The translations under genes and the position numbers were made by a program. Shown here piece after piece: positions 36,937 through 48,801 of a DNA stretch of 64,000 bases (position 1 is its first letter; each line of letters starts with the position of its first letter). Under the pieces are notes generated by a model that saw nothing but the letters and a program-made list of their open reading frames with translations, did not search any database and was not told the DNA's origin. Source of the stretch: Sphingomonas sp. KRR8 (GTDB taxonomy: Bacteria > Pseudomonadota > Alphaproteobacteria > Sphingomonadales > Sphingomonadaceae); the NCBI RefSeq assembly GCF_023559245.1, contig NZ_CP097462.1:558001-622000 (forward strand). The letters run 5' to 3'.

Positions 36937-37827
36937 TCACTGTCCGTCCCGCGCCTGTCCAACCCCCGCCCGGACGGCGCGCTTGATGTCACTGCGCTGC
37001 GCCGGGCCGTTGACGAATGAGCGGGCTGAATAGAGGCCGCGGAGGAAGCCGACGTCCCAGGCGGTCAGGCCAGCGGGCACGACGGCGTTGGCCGGCGCGT
37101 CGAGGACCTTGAGTACGGTCGGCGCACTGGCAGCCTCCGCCCGCTTGGGGTCGGCCCCGCTCAGCAGCCGCATGGCCGCATAATCCGCCAGCTGGTTGCG
37201 CGTCAGCCCGGCCAGGCCACGGGCCTCCACCACCACCACGGCGACGTCGAACACGGGCCGCACGGGCTCGCCGATGCGGCTGGCCGACGTGGTCGTCCTG
37301 ATCGGGATGTCGTTCGATACGTCCGTCAGAACCTGGCCGCTGTCCGCCACCGTGCCGCCGATCTGCCAGGCCGCCGCATAGCCCGGGCTCCGCAGCAACG
37401 CCCGGAGCGGAGCCGGATCGAGGTTGCCCAGATAGTCCGGTTTGCGCGTGGCGAGTGCCTGGATGAAGGCGCGTTTGTCCGCCGTCACGATCAGCAGCAT
37501 GTTGGGCCGGCAACGCGAGTCGCCGACCTTGACCCCGACCGCGCTTGCCACGGTTCGCAACCGGGCCTCGACGGCCGCCGCATCGCTGGCGGCCAGCCCC
37601 TGAACAATCGGGCAGAAGGTCGCCGCCAGCAGGCTCATCTGTTCATTGGTGTGCGGCGCGAGCGAGCCGACGAAATCCTTCACCTGCCGGTCGATATCGG
37701 GTGCGGCGGTGACGGTGACCGTCTGCGGCTCATCGCTCCGTGGCGGATCCGCCGGAGGAGCGGCGGTTGCCATGGACACGATGGCGGCTAGCGCGGCCAG
37801 AAGCGGCTCACGAGGGAGACGACGCAT
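36937..37827 (-). CDS. Secreted hypothetical protein
   Basis: A 296-residue protein with an N-terminal signal peptide (MRRLPREPLLAALAAIVSMATA) and a mature domain of unknown function. Visible features are VTVTAAPDIDRQVKDFVGSLAP, a cysteine pair at FCPIV and SRCRPN that could form a disulfide, FDVAVVVVEARGLAGLTRNQLADYAAMRLLSGADP, and a C-terminal YSARSFVNGPAQRSDIKRAV. I recall similar secreted proteins in sphingomonads without an assigned role. GGAG six bases before ATG 37827 supports this start over ATG 37845. Confidence 0.8.
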   Translation of the reverse strand: MRRLPREPLLAALAAIVSMATAAPPADPPRSDEPQTVTVTAAPDIDRQVKDFVGSLAPHTNEQMSLLAATFCPIVQGLAASDAAAVEARLRTVASAVGVKVGDSRCRPNMLLIVTADKRAFIQALATRKPDYLGNLDPAPLRALLRSPGYAAAWQIGGTVADSGQVLTDVSNDIPIRTTTSASRIGEPVRPVFDVAVVVVEARGLAGLTRNQLADYAAMRLLSGADPKRAEAASAPTVLKVLDAPANAVVPAGLTAWDVGFLRGLYSARSFVNGPAQRSDIKRAVRAGVGQARDGQ

Positions 37828-37893
37828 CACTAACTCCAACCCCATTCGGCGCGGGCCAGCATAGCCGCAGGCGCGCGCCCAGACCAGTTCGCC

Positions 37894-39396
37894 TTACAGG
37901 CAGGCCTCAAGGTAGGGCTGGTCGAACCCGTACTGCTTCGCCTTTTCCAGCGTGTAGGGGCGCAGGCCCATCGAGCGATATTCGCCGATGATCTTGCCGT
38001 CCGAGGTCTCGTCCAGATATTCGAACTTGAACAGCTCCTGGGTGACGATGACCTCGCCCTCCATGCCGATCACCTCGGTGATGTTGGTGGTGCGGCGCGA
38101 ACCGTCGCGGAGGCGCTTGACCTGGACGATGAGGTCGACCGAGTCCGCGATCTGGCGGCTGATCGCTTCCTTCGGAATCTTGATGTCGCCCATCATCACC
38201 ATGTTCTCCATACGCGCGAGGCATTCGCGCGGGGAGTTGGAGTGGAGCGTGGCCATCGAGCCGTCGTGACCCGTGTTCATGGCGGCCAAGAGGTCGAACG
38301 CCTCCTGGCCACGAATTTCGCCCAGGATGATGCGGTCAGGACGCATACGCAGGGCGTTGATGACGAGGTCGCGGATGGTGATCGCGCCCTGGCCTTCCAG
38401 GTTCGGCGGACGGGTTTCGAGCGGCAGCCAGTGCGGCTGCTGCAGGCGGAGTTCGGCGGCGTCTTCGATCGTGATCACGCGCTCGCCCGGGTCGATCATC
38501 TTCGACAGGGCGTTGAGCATGGTCGTCTTGCCCGAACCGGTACCACCCGAGATGATGATGTTCATCCGCGCCGCGCCGGCGATCTTGAGCAGGGTCGCCA
38601 TTTTTTCCGACATCGATCCGAAGCCACGCATCATGTCGAGCGTGATCGGCTTTTCGGAAAACTTACGAATGGAGATGGCGGTGCCGCGCAGGGAGAGCGG
38701 CGGGATGATGACGTTGACGCGGCTGCCGTCGGCGAGGCGGGCGTCGGCGAGTGGCGTGGTCTGGTCGACGCGGCGACCGACCTTGTTCACGATCCGCTGG
38801 GCGATCTGGAACAGATGCTCCTCGTCGCGGAACTGGATCTGCGCGATCTCCAGCTTGCCCTTGCGCTCGACGAAGGTCTGGTCCGGGCCGTTGACCATGA
38901 TGTCGCTGACGGCCGGGTCGGAGAGCAGCTCTTCAAGCGGCCCAAGGCCGAGAAGTTCGTCGACCAGCACCTTTTCCAGCGCGAACTGCTCACGCCGGTT
39001 GAGGTTGATCTTGAGCTCGGCCAGCACCTCGGAGATGATCGGGCGGAATTCCTCCGCGAGTTCGTCCTTGCCGAGGGTGGCGGCGGCTTCCGGGTCGACC
39101 CGCTCGAGCAGGCGCGGGAGGACCTGCTCCTTGATCTTGTGGACGCTGGCCTCGAAGCCTTCCTGCTTGGACGAAGCGGCCTCGCCGCTGCCGTTCATGC
39201 GGTTGTTGAGGCGGTCCATGGCATCGGCATTTGCCGGCATGACGGGGTCGAAAGGAGTTGGCGCGTCGTCGGCTGGTTCCGGTGCGGGCTCCGCGCCTCC
39301 GCCTGAACCCGTCCCGCCCTTCATCGGCCGGGCTACGCCGAAGGCAGGCCGTGCGCCCGCTCCGTTCATGCCGCCACGCTTGCCGAATGCATTCAT
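37894..39396 (-). CDS. cpaF: CpaF/TadA family secretion ATPase
   Basis: A 500-residue hexameric ATPase that powers Tad/Flp pilus assembly. It has a disordered Gly/Pro/Ala N-terminus (1-80), then the conserved N-domain with LLGLGPLEELLSDPAVSDIMVNG. The nucleotide site Walker A is GGTGSGKTT (284-292), and Asp box ITIEDAAEL, Walker B ILGEIRGQEAFDLL and the His box MNTGHDGSMATLHSN follow. The end GLRPYTLEKAKQYG is typical of CpaF. No other tad/cpa gene is in the window, so this copy is separated from a pilus locus or its partners lie beyond the window. Confidence 0.95.
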   Translation of the reverse strand: MNAFGKRGGMNGAGARPAFGVARPMKGGTGSGGGAEPAPEPADDAPTPFDPVMPANADAMDRLNNRMNGSGEAASSKQEGFEASVHKIKEQVLPRLLERVDPEAAATLGKDELAEEFRPIISEVLAELKINLNRREQFALEKVLVDELLGLGPLEELLSDPAVSDIMVNGPDQTFVERKGKLEIAQIQFRDEEHLFQIAQRIVNKVGRRVDQTTPLADARLADGSRVNVIIPPLSLRGTAISIRKFSEKPITLDMMRGFGSMSEKMATLLKIAGAARMNIIISGGTGSGKTTMLNALSKMIDPGERVITIEDAAELRLQQPHWLPLETRPPNLEGQGAITIRDLVINALRMRPDRIILGEIRGQEAFDLLAAMNTGHDGSMATLHSNSPRECLARMENMVMMGDIKIPKEAISRQIADSVDLIVQVKRLRDGSRRTTNITEVIGMEGEVIVTQELFKFEYLDETSDGKIIGEYRSMGLRPYTLEKAKQYGFDQPYLEACL

Positions 39397-39495
39397 CGTT
39401 TCACCTGGGTCCCGAGCTTTCTCGGTGATGGTGAATAAGCGGCAAACTTAAACGAATGGATAATCGCGGTTTGCGGCGAGGGGAGTGCTTCTGAT

Positions 39496-39538
39496 GCAGA
39501 AGGGCGCCTCCTTTCGGAAGCGCCCTTCTGCTTTTTTA
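39496..39538 (+). terminator. Intrinsic terminator hairpin between cpaF and atpC
   Basis: An 11-base-pair stem (gcagaagggcg with cgcccttctgc) encloses a shorter inner stem with one mismatch, and a six-T run follows on the plus strand (39532-39537). Both flanking genes are on the minus strand, and reading that way the hairpin is preceded by As and not followed by Us. It therefore looks like a plus-strand terminator, or at best an imperfect one for the atp operon. Confidence 0.75.
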
Positions 39539-39553
39539 CGAAGACCGTTCGGG

Positions 39554-39817
39554 TCAGGCCGTGACGGCGCTTTCGGCAAGTACTGTCAGCCCAGCAGCCC
39601 CGACTTCGGCGAAGCCGCCGCTCACCTGGATTCGCTCCGGAGCAGCGCCGGCGGTGCGGTAGACCGCCAGCTCACCGTCACGCAGCGTGGTCATGAAGGG
39701 CGCGTGGCCGGCCATGACGCCGAACTCACCCTCGCTGCCGGGGACGACGACCATGTGGACGTCGGCCGACAGCACTTGCTTCTCCGGCGTGACCAGTTCG
39801 AAATGCAGCTCGGCCAT
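39554..39817 (-). CDS. atpC: F1 ATP synthase epsilon subunit (short form)
   Basis: An 87-residue subunit of the F1 stalk. It contains the N-terminal beta-sandwich ([50 protein letters not shown]) but stops where the C-terminal helical hairpin would begin, whereas the usual length is about 130-140 residues. The missing part normally inhibits ATP hydrolysis in many bacteria. It is the last gene of the atpHAGDC operon, with ATG directly adjoining the atpD stop. I recall short epsilon subunits as usual in sphingomonads. Confidence 0.94.
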   Translation of the reverse strand: MAELHFELVTPEKQVLSADVHMVVVPGSEGEFGVMAGHAPFMTTLRDGELAVYRTAGAAPERIQVSGGFAEVGAAGLTVLAESAVTA

Positions 39818-42209
<2,392 letters not shown>

Positions 42210-42265
42210 CTGTTTCCTTGTGCTCCTGCGTTAGGCAGGCGCCCAGTACCTAGACGAAGAACAAC

Positions 42266-42296
42266 TGGGCTCCCGCCTGGGCGGGAGCGCAGCCCA
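42266..42296. repeat. REP-like hairpin in the atpA-atpG spacer
   Basis: The sequence gctcccgcctgggcgggagc (42269-42288) is an almost perfect inverted repeat. Flanking tgggct and agccca extend the stem around it. It sits inside the atp operon, in the only long spacer. Short hairpins built on gctcccgc/gcgggagc are recalled as common dispersed intergenic repeats in sphingomonads. It may stabilise or punctuate the mRNA between atpA and atpG; no T run follows. Confidence 0.7.
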
Positions 42297-42298
42297 TG

Positions 42299-44385
<2,087 letters not shown>

Positions 44386-44500
44386 GCGCCTGTAAGCTCC
44401 GAAAAAGATATGCAAAGCGGGGCGCCGCGACTGGTGAAAACCGCACGCCCCCGCTGGGTTGCGAGGCCCCTAGCAGCGCCTCCCGACTCATGCAAGGCGG

Positions 44501-44962
44501 TCAGAGGTGAAGCGCGAGGAAGCGGGTGAATGGGCTCGTCGGATAGCCGCCGAAGGAGCCGGCGTCGGTGAAGCCGGCCCGCTCGTAGAGAGCATTGGCC
44601 GCGCTGAAATCGCGACCGGTGCCCGTCTCCAGCAGGAGGCGGTCGTAATGGCGTGCGCGTGACTCCGCGACGATGGCGCGAAGGAGGGTGGAGGCGACGC
44701 CCCGTCGCACGGCCGAGGGAGTGGTGCGCATGGACTTGATCTCACCCGAGTGGTCGTCGAGCGACTTGAGCGCGCCCATGCCCAGCAGTTCGCCGTTGTC
44801 GCGCGCGGTCAGGAACAGGATGTCGGGGCGATCGAGGGCGCTTCCGGGCAGGACATGGCAGGCGTCGGCGGGAGAGTGGCCGCGCATCGCCGCCACATGC
44901 AGATCGAGCAACGCCTGCACGTCAGGGCTGTGCAGCTCTGCGCGATGAATGGTGATCGCCAT
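44501..44962 (-). CDS. GNAT family N-acetyltransferase
   Basis: A 153-residue acetyltransferase. The acetyl-CoA site is in IKSMRTTPSAVRRGVASTLLRAIV (V-R-R-G-V-A form of R/Q-x-x-G-x-G/A), and the C-terminal part GTGRDFSAANALYERAGFTDAGSFGGYPTSPFTRFL is typical of the family. It may acetylate an amino group on a small molecule or protein; the substrate cannot be told. ATG 44962 fits the start of the domain, while the frame extends to 45052. It lies upstream of the ATP synthase operon in the same direction and is divergent from the DUF1203 gene. Confidence 0.9.
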   Translation of the reverse strand: MAITIHRAELHSPDVQALLDLHVAAMRGHSPADACHVLPGSALDRPDILFLTARDNGELLGMGALKSLDDHSGEIKSMRTTPSAVRRGVASTLLRAIVAESRARHYDRLLLETGTGRDFSAANALYERAGFTDAGSFGGYPTSPFTRFLALHL

Positions 44963-45060
44963 GGCGCTGCCGACTAGCTGGAGGCCGCGCCAGCGGCGAG
45001 GTGAAGGTTTGACCGCAAGGAACGGGAAGCGGGCGCGGCCAGGATCGGTCACAAGGTTGC

Positions 45061-45525
45061 ATGACCTATCGCATCAAAGGCCTCGAGGCCGCGACCTTCC
45101 GCCCGCTCTTCGGTCTCAGCGACGAGGAGCTTGCCCGACAGGGTGTCCGCCGGGTGGCCGTCACCGAGCGGCCAGGCGCGCCATGCCGCCTGAGCCTGGA
45201 CGATGCGAAGGTGGGCGAGCAGATGCTCCTGCTCAATCACCAAAGCGTGCCTTCAGGGCCGTACCGCGCCACCCACGCCATTTACGTGACCGAAGGGTTG
45301 GAGGAGGCGGCGGAATATGTCGGCTCCATCCCGCCTGCGCTGGACCGCCGCGTGCTGTCATTGCGAGCGTTCGATCCGAAGTTCGACATGCTGCACGCCG
45401 AGCTGGTGCAGCCGGGCGCCGCCGATGAAGCGGTCAGGCGGCTGTTGGCCGATCCGGAAATCGCGTTTATTCATGCTCATTATGCGACCCGTGGCTGTTT
45501 TGCCGCGGTAGTGGAGCGATCATGA
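45061..45525 (+). CDS. DUF1203 domain-containing protein
   Basis: A 154-residue protein that matches DUF1203: MTYRIKGLEAATFRPLFGLSDEELA at the start, APCRLSLDDAKVGEQMLLLNHQSV with a cysteine, GPYRATHAIYV, and HAHYATRGCFAAVVER at the end. The function is not established. Its stop overlaps the ada start (ATGA), so it is translated together with the alkylation-repair protein, which hints at a role in DNA damage or nucleic-acid chemistry. The conserved H-A-H and Cys near the C-terminus could be a metal or catalytic site. Confidence 0.9.
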   Translation: MTYRIKGLEAATFRPLFGLSDEELARQGVRRVAVTERPGAPCRLSLDDAKVGEQMLLLNHQSVPSGPYRATHAIYVTEGLEEAAEYVGSIPPALDRRVLSLRAFDPKFDMLHAELVQPGAADEAVRRLLADPEIAFIHAHYATRGCFAAVVERS

Positions 45526-46562
45526 AGGTGTCCGAAGACGAGGCATGGGCGGCGTTCGGTCGCCGTGACCGGGCGTTCGACGGGTGCTTTGTCGTGGCGG
45601 TGCTGACCACGCGCATCTACTGCCGGCCAAGCTGTGCCGCCCGGCGACCACTTCGTGAGAACGTGCGCTTCTACGAAAGGGCGGGCGAGGCAATCACGGC
45701 GGGCTTCCGGGCCTGCCTGCGATGCCAGCCTGACTCGGTCGCGCGGGATGAAGCAGCGGTGCAGCGGGCCCTCGCGCTGATGCAAGAAGCGGATGAGCCG
45801 GTCCGGCTCGAAAGCCTCGCGGAGGCTGTTGGCTATGCGCCGCACCATTTCCAGCGGCTGTTCACGCGCGCGGTTGGGCTGTCGCCAGCGGCCTATTTCC
45901 GGTCGCTTCGCGCTCAACGGCTGCGCCGCGCCCTGGAGGAGAATGAGACGGTGACCGAGGCGATCTACGAGGCAGGCTATTCCGGTCCGAGCCGCTTCTA
46001 CGAAGAGGCGGGCAAGCAGCTGGGCATGACCCCATCGGCGTGGCGCGACGGCGGGCGCGGCGAGACGATCCGCTGGGCGGTTGCGGACAGCATCGTGGGA
46101 CCGTTGCTGGTGGCGGTGACCGGGCGCGGGATCTGTCGGCTGACCTTCGGCGAAGGGGAGGAGGCGCTTCGGCGGCGCTTCCCCAAGGCCACGCTAGTTC
46201 ACGACCCCGACGCACCCCTGATCCGCGCGGCATTGGAGGCGGTGGCCGAGCCCGCGCGACGGCATGACCTGCCGGTGGACGTCAGCGGCAGCGCCTTCCA
46301 GCAGCGGGTCTGGGCGGAACTGCGCAAGATCCCCCCCGGCGAGACCCGCAGCTATGCCGACATCGCGGCGGCGGTCGGCCAGCCGGGGGCGGTCCGGGCG
46401 GTCGGAACCGCCAATGGCTCCAACCCGGTGGCCGTGCTGGTGCCATGTCACCGTGTCATTCGGTCGGACGGGAGCCTTGGCGGCTATGCCGGCGGGCTGG
46501 ATCGCAAGCGCCAGCTGCTGCGCGCCGAGGGCGTGGAGCTGGAGTCGCCCACGCTGCTTTAG
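45522..46562 (+). CDS. ada: Bifunctional methylphosphotriester/O6-methylguanine-DNA methyltransferase and transcriptional activator Ada
   Basis: A 346-residue DNA-alkylation repair protein and regulator. The N-terminal zinc domain has the four cysteines C34, C38 (YCRPSC) and ACLRC; C34 takes methyl groups from phosphotriesters in the E. coli protein. An AraC-type helix-turn-helix follows (RLESLAEAVGYAPHHFQRLFTRAVG). The C-terminal methyltransferase has PCHRV with nucleophile C309 and GTANGSNPVAVLVPCHR. It is the complete Ada architecture. It overlaps DUF1203 upstream and shares stop bases with the convergent photolyase gene. Confidence 0.96.
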   Translation: MKVSEDEAWAAFGRRDRAFDGCFVVAVLTTRIYCRPSCAARRPLRENVRFYERAGEAITAGFRACLRCQPDSVARDEAAVQRALALMQEADEPVRLESLAEAVGYAPHHFQRLFTRAVGLSPAAYFRSLRAQRLRRALEENETVTEAIYEAGYSGPSRFYEEAGKQLGMTPSAWRDGGRGETIRWAVADSIVGPLLVAVTGRGICRLTFGEGEEALRRRFPKATLVHDPDAPLIRAALEAVAEPARRHDLPVDVSGSAFQQRVWAELRKIPPGETRSYADIAAAVGQPGAVRAVGTANGSNPVAVLVPCHRVIRSDGSLGGYAGGLDRKRQLLRAEGVELESPTLL

Positions 46563-48112
46563 TTGGTACGAGCCCAGCCGGGCTCGGCCGGTTCGAGGCT
46601 GTCGAGGAAGCGCTGCGCCCACTCGCGATAGGCGGCCTGCTTCTCTGGGCTCATCCGGCGCCAGGTGGCGTACTGGTTGCGAAGGCGATGGTTGCCGGAA
46701 AGCCGCTGCTCGTGGCGGGCGAGGAAGTCCCAGTAGAGCGAGTTGAATGGGCAGGCGCGCGGTCCGACCTTCTTCTTCACGTCGTAGACGCAGTTCTGGC
46801 AGTAGTCGGACATGCGGTCGATGTAGGCACCTGAGGCGGCATAGGGCTTGGTGGCGATGCGGCCGCCGTCGGCCCATTGGCTCATGCCGATGACGTTGGG
46901 GTGCTCGACCCATTCATAGGCGTCGGCATAGACGACCAGGAACCAGTCGCTGATGGCCTGCGGCGCCACCCCGGCGAGGAGGGCGAAGTTGCCGAGGACC
47001 ATCAGCCGCTGGATGTGGTGGGCATAAGCGTTGTCGCGGGTGTTCCGGATGGATTCCGCGAGGCATTTCATGTCGGTCTCGCCGGTCCAGTAGAAATCGG
47101 GGAGCGGGCGGGTCGCGGCGAGCGCATTGGCTTCGCCCAAGGCCGGCATCTCGCGCCAGTACATGCCGCGCATATATTCCCGCCAGCCGATGATCTGGCG
47201 GATGAAGCCTTCGGCGGCGTTGAGGGGCGCTTTGCCCCCGCGGAAGGCCGCCTCGACCTTGCGGCAGGCGGTGAGGGGGTCGAGCAGGCCGCAGTTCATC
47301 GAAGTGGAGATGGCGGCGTGAAAGAGGAGGGCCTCGCCCACCACCATCGCGTCCTGGTAGGTGCCGAACAGGGGCAGGCGGGTGGCGATGAACTCGTCGA
47401 GCGCCGCCTCCGCCTGGGTGGCGGTGACCGGCAGCCCGAAGCCGTCGACGCTGCCGAAGTGGTCGGAGAAACGGCGGCGGACGAGCTCGATGACGTCGCG
47501 AGTGACGGCGTCAGGTTCCACCGGACAGCGGCTCGGGAAATCGCCTTGGTGCGGCGGGCCGGAGCGGTTGTCCTTGTCGTAGTTCCAATGGCCGCCCGTC
47601 GGCTTGCCGTCGGGCTCCATCAGCAGGCCGGTGCGGCGGCGCTGGTCGCGGTAGAAATACTCCATCGGCTTGTCGGCCTGGCCGGCCCAGGCGAAGAAGT
47701 CCGGCAGCGGGCAGATGAAGCGGTCGTCGGGGAGGAGCTCGACGGGCACGCCGAAGCGCTCCGGCCAGCCGGCGATCATCCGCGCCACGCGAAACTCGCC
47801 CGCCTCGACCACACGAATGCTGGTTGCGCCGTGGCGAGTGAGGGCGCGGCCGACCTCGTCGGTGAAGCTGCCGCGGTTTTCCGGATCTTCCAGCTCGATG
47901 TAGTCGACCGTCCAGCCGCGCTCCCGCAGCTCGGCGGCGAAGTGGCGCATGGCCGAGAATATCAGAATGATCTTGTGCGGATGGTGGCGGACGTAGCCGG
48001 TCTCCTCCGCCACCTCCATCAGCAGCACGACCGAGCTGGCCGGACTGGCGCCGCGCAGACTGGCGAGGTCATGGCTGAGCTGGTCGCCAAGGATGGGGAT
48101 GAGGGTCGTCAT
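46559..48112 (-). CDS. phrB: Iron-sulfur bacterial (6-4) photolyase/cryptochrome
   Basis: A 517-residue flavoprotein of the FeS-BCP group, which repairs (6-4) photoproducts with light and carries FAD, a lumazine-type antenna and a [4Fe-4S] cluster. With the ATG at 48112 the cluster cysteines are C350 (DMKCLAE), C438 and C441 (YCQNC) and C454 (RACPF), the same numbers I recall for Agrobacterium PhrB, which supports this start. Other markers are ILGDQLSHDL, FIRQIIGWREYMRGMYW and MSQWADGGRIATKPYAASGAYI. It converges on ada, sharing TTAG at the ends. Confidence 0.95.
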   Translation of the reverse strand: MTTLIPILGDQLSHDLASLRGASPASSVVLLMEVAEETGYVRHHPHKIILIFSAMRHFAAELRERGWTVDYIELEDPENRGSFTDEVGRALTRHGATSIRVVEAGEFRVARMIAGWPERFGVPVELLPDDRFICPLPDFFAWAGQADKPMEYFYRDQRRRTGLLMEPDGKPTGGHWNYDKDNRSGPPHQGDFPSRCPVEPDAVTRDVIELVRRRFSDHFGSVDGFGLPVTATQAEAALDEFIATRLPLFGTYQDAMVVGEALLFHAAISTSMNCGLLDPLTACRKVEAAFRGGKAPLNAAEGFIRQIIGWREYMRGMYWREMPALGEANALAATRPLPDFYWTGETDMKCLAESIRNTRDNAYAHHIQRLMVLGNFALLAGVAPQAISDWFLVVYADAYEWVEHPNVIGMSQWADGGRIATKPYAASGAYIDRMSDYCQNCVYDVKKKVGPRACPFNSLYWDFLARHEQRLSGNHRLRNQYATWRRMSPEKQAAYREWAQRFLDSLEPAEPGWARTN

Positions 48113-48122
48113 TCGGTACTGC

Positions 48123-48182
48123 CCGTTAACGCATCGCCATGTGGAACGGCTCACGCCAGCTGGACTAACGGCTCACCGTTAA
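48123..48182. promoter_or_regulatory. CCGTTAA repeats forming a candidate operator
   Basis: Between the divergent photolyase and CAP genes lies the perfect inverted repeat TAACGG-ctca-CCGTTA (48166-48181). A further ccgttaa copy is at 48123-48129, 47 bases before the second copy in the dyad. Its position suits a regulator controlling both genes, possibly light- or damage-related. Identified by eye only. Confidence 0.4.
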
Positions 48183-48276
48183 AGACCGGTCGGAACGATT
48201 GCGTTCTCATCCGCCGTGCGCATCATATTGGCCAAGAGGCGAGGGCCGGGGGGCCTTCGCGGGTGGGAATGAATCT

Positions 48277-48801
48277 ATGCAGTGGCGTGCGGGGCTGGCA
48301 GCAGCGGCGGGCTTGGGTCTGGCGCTGGCGAGTGCGCCGGCGGCGGGCCAGAGCCGCATCATCTATCCGCTGACGATGCGACTGTTGGTGCCGCAGAACG
48401 TGGAGCGGTCACGCTGGGGTGTCGGGCCCCTGCAGTGGGACCAGAGCCTGGCTTTCGCGGCCGACCAATATGCCGCCGAACTGGCCCGCACCAATCGCTG
48501 GGGCCATAGCGCAAAGACGAGCCGGCCGGGCCAGGGAGAGAATCTGTGGATGGGCAGCCGGGGCGCCTTCAGCCCGGAGCAGATGGTCGGAAGCTGGCTG
48601 AGCGAAGCGGGCTATTACCGGCCAAGCGTGTTTCCCTACGTCAGCCGGACGGGCAACTGGGCTGACGTCGGGCATTACACCCAGATCATCTGGCGGCAGA
48701 CGACGAAGGTCGGTTGTGCGATCCGCTCCAACGGCCGGTGGGACTATCTGGTCTGCCGCTACTCGCCGCATGGCAATGTCGACGGGCGGACCGCCGTCTA
48801 G
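48277..48801 (+). CDS. CAP domain (SCP/PR-1-like) secreted protein
   Basis: A 174-residue secreted protein. The signal peptide is MQWRAGLAAAAGLGLALASAPAAG, and the mature domain is a CAP fold. LQWDQSLAFAADQYAAELA, NRWGHSAKTSRPGQGENLWMG (first conserved His and Glu), VGHYTQIIWRQTTKVGCAI (second His) and YLVCRYSPHGNVDG (disulfide Cys and P-x-G-N) are the family signatures. Bacterial members have been linked to lipid or sterol binding and to proteolysis; the role here is unknown. The start at ATG 48277 gives the signal peptide directly. It shares CTAG at its stop with priA. Confidence 0.92.
   Translation: MQWRAGLAAAAGLGLALASAPAAGQSRIIYPLTMRLLVPQNVERSRWGVGPLQWDQSLAFAADQYAAELARTNRWGHSAKTSRPGQGENLWMGSRGAFSPEQMVGSWLSEAGYYRPSVFPYVSRTGNWADVGHYTQIIWRQTTKVGCAIRSNGRWDYLVCRYSPHGNVDGRTAV

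Noticed and set aside
38242..39451. Two long plus-strand frames opposite cpaF.
   Set aside because: They are antisense to a complete CpaF with all ATPase motifs; the translations are compositionally biased and lack domains.
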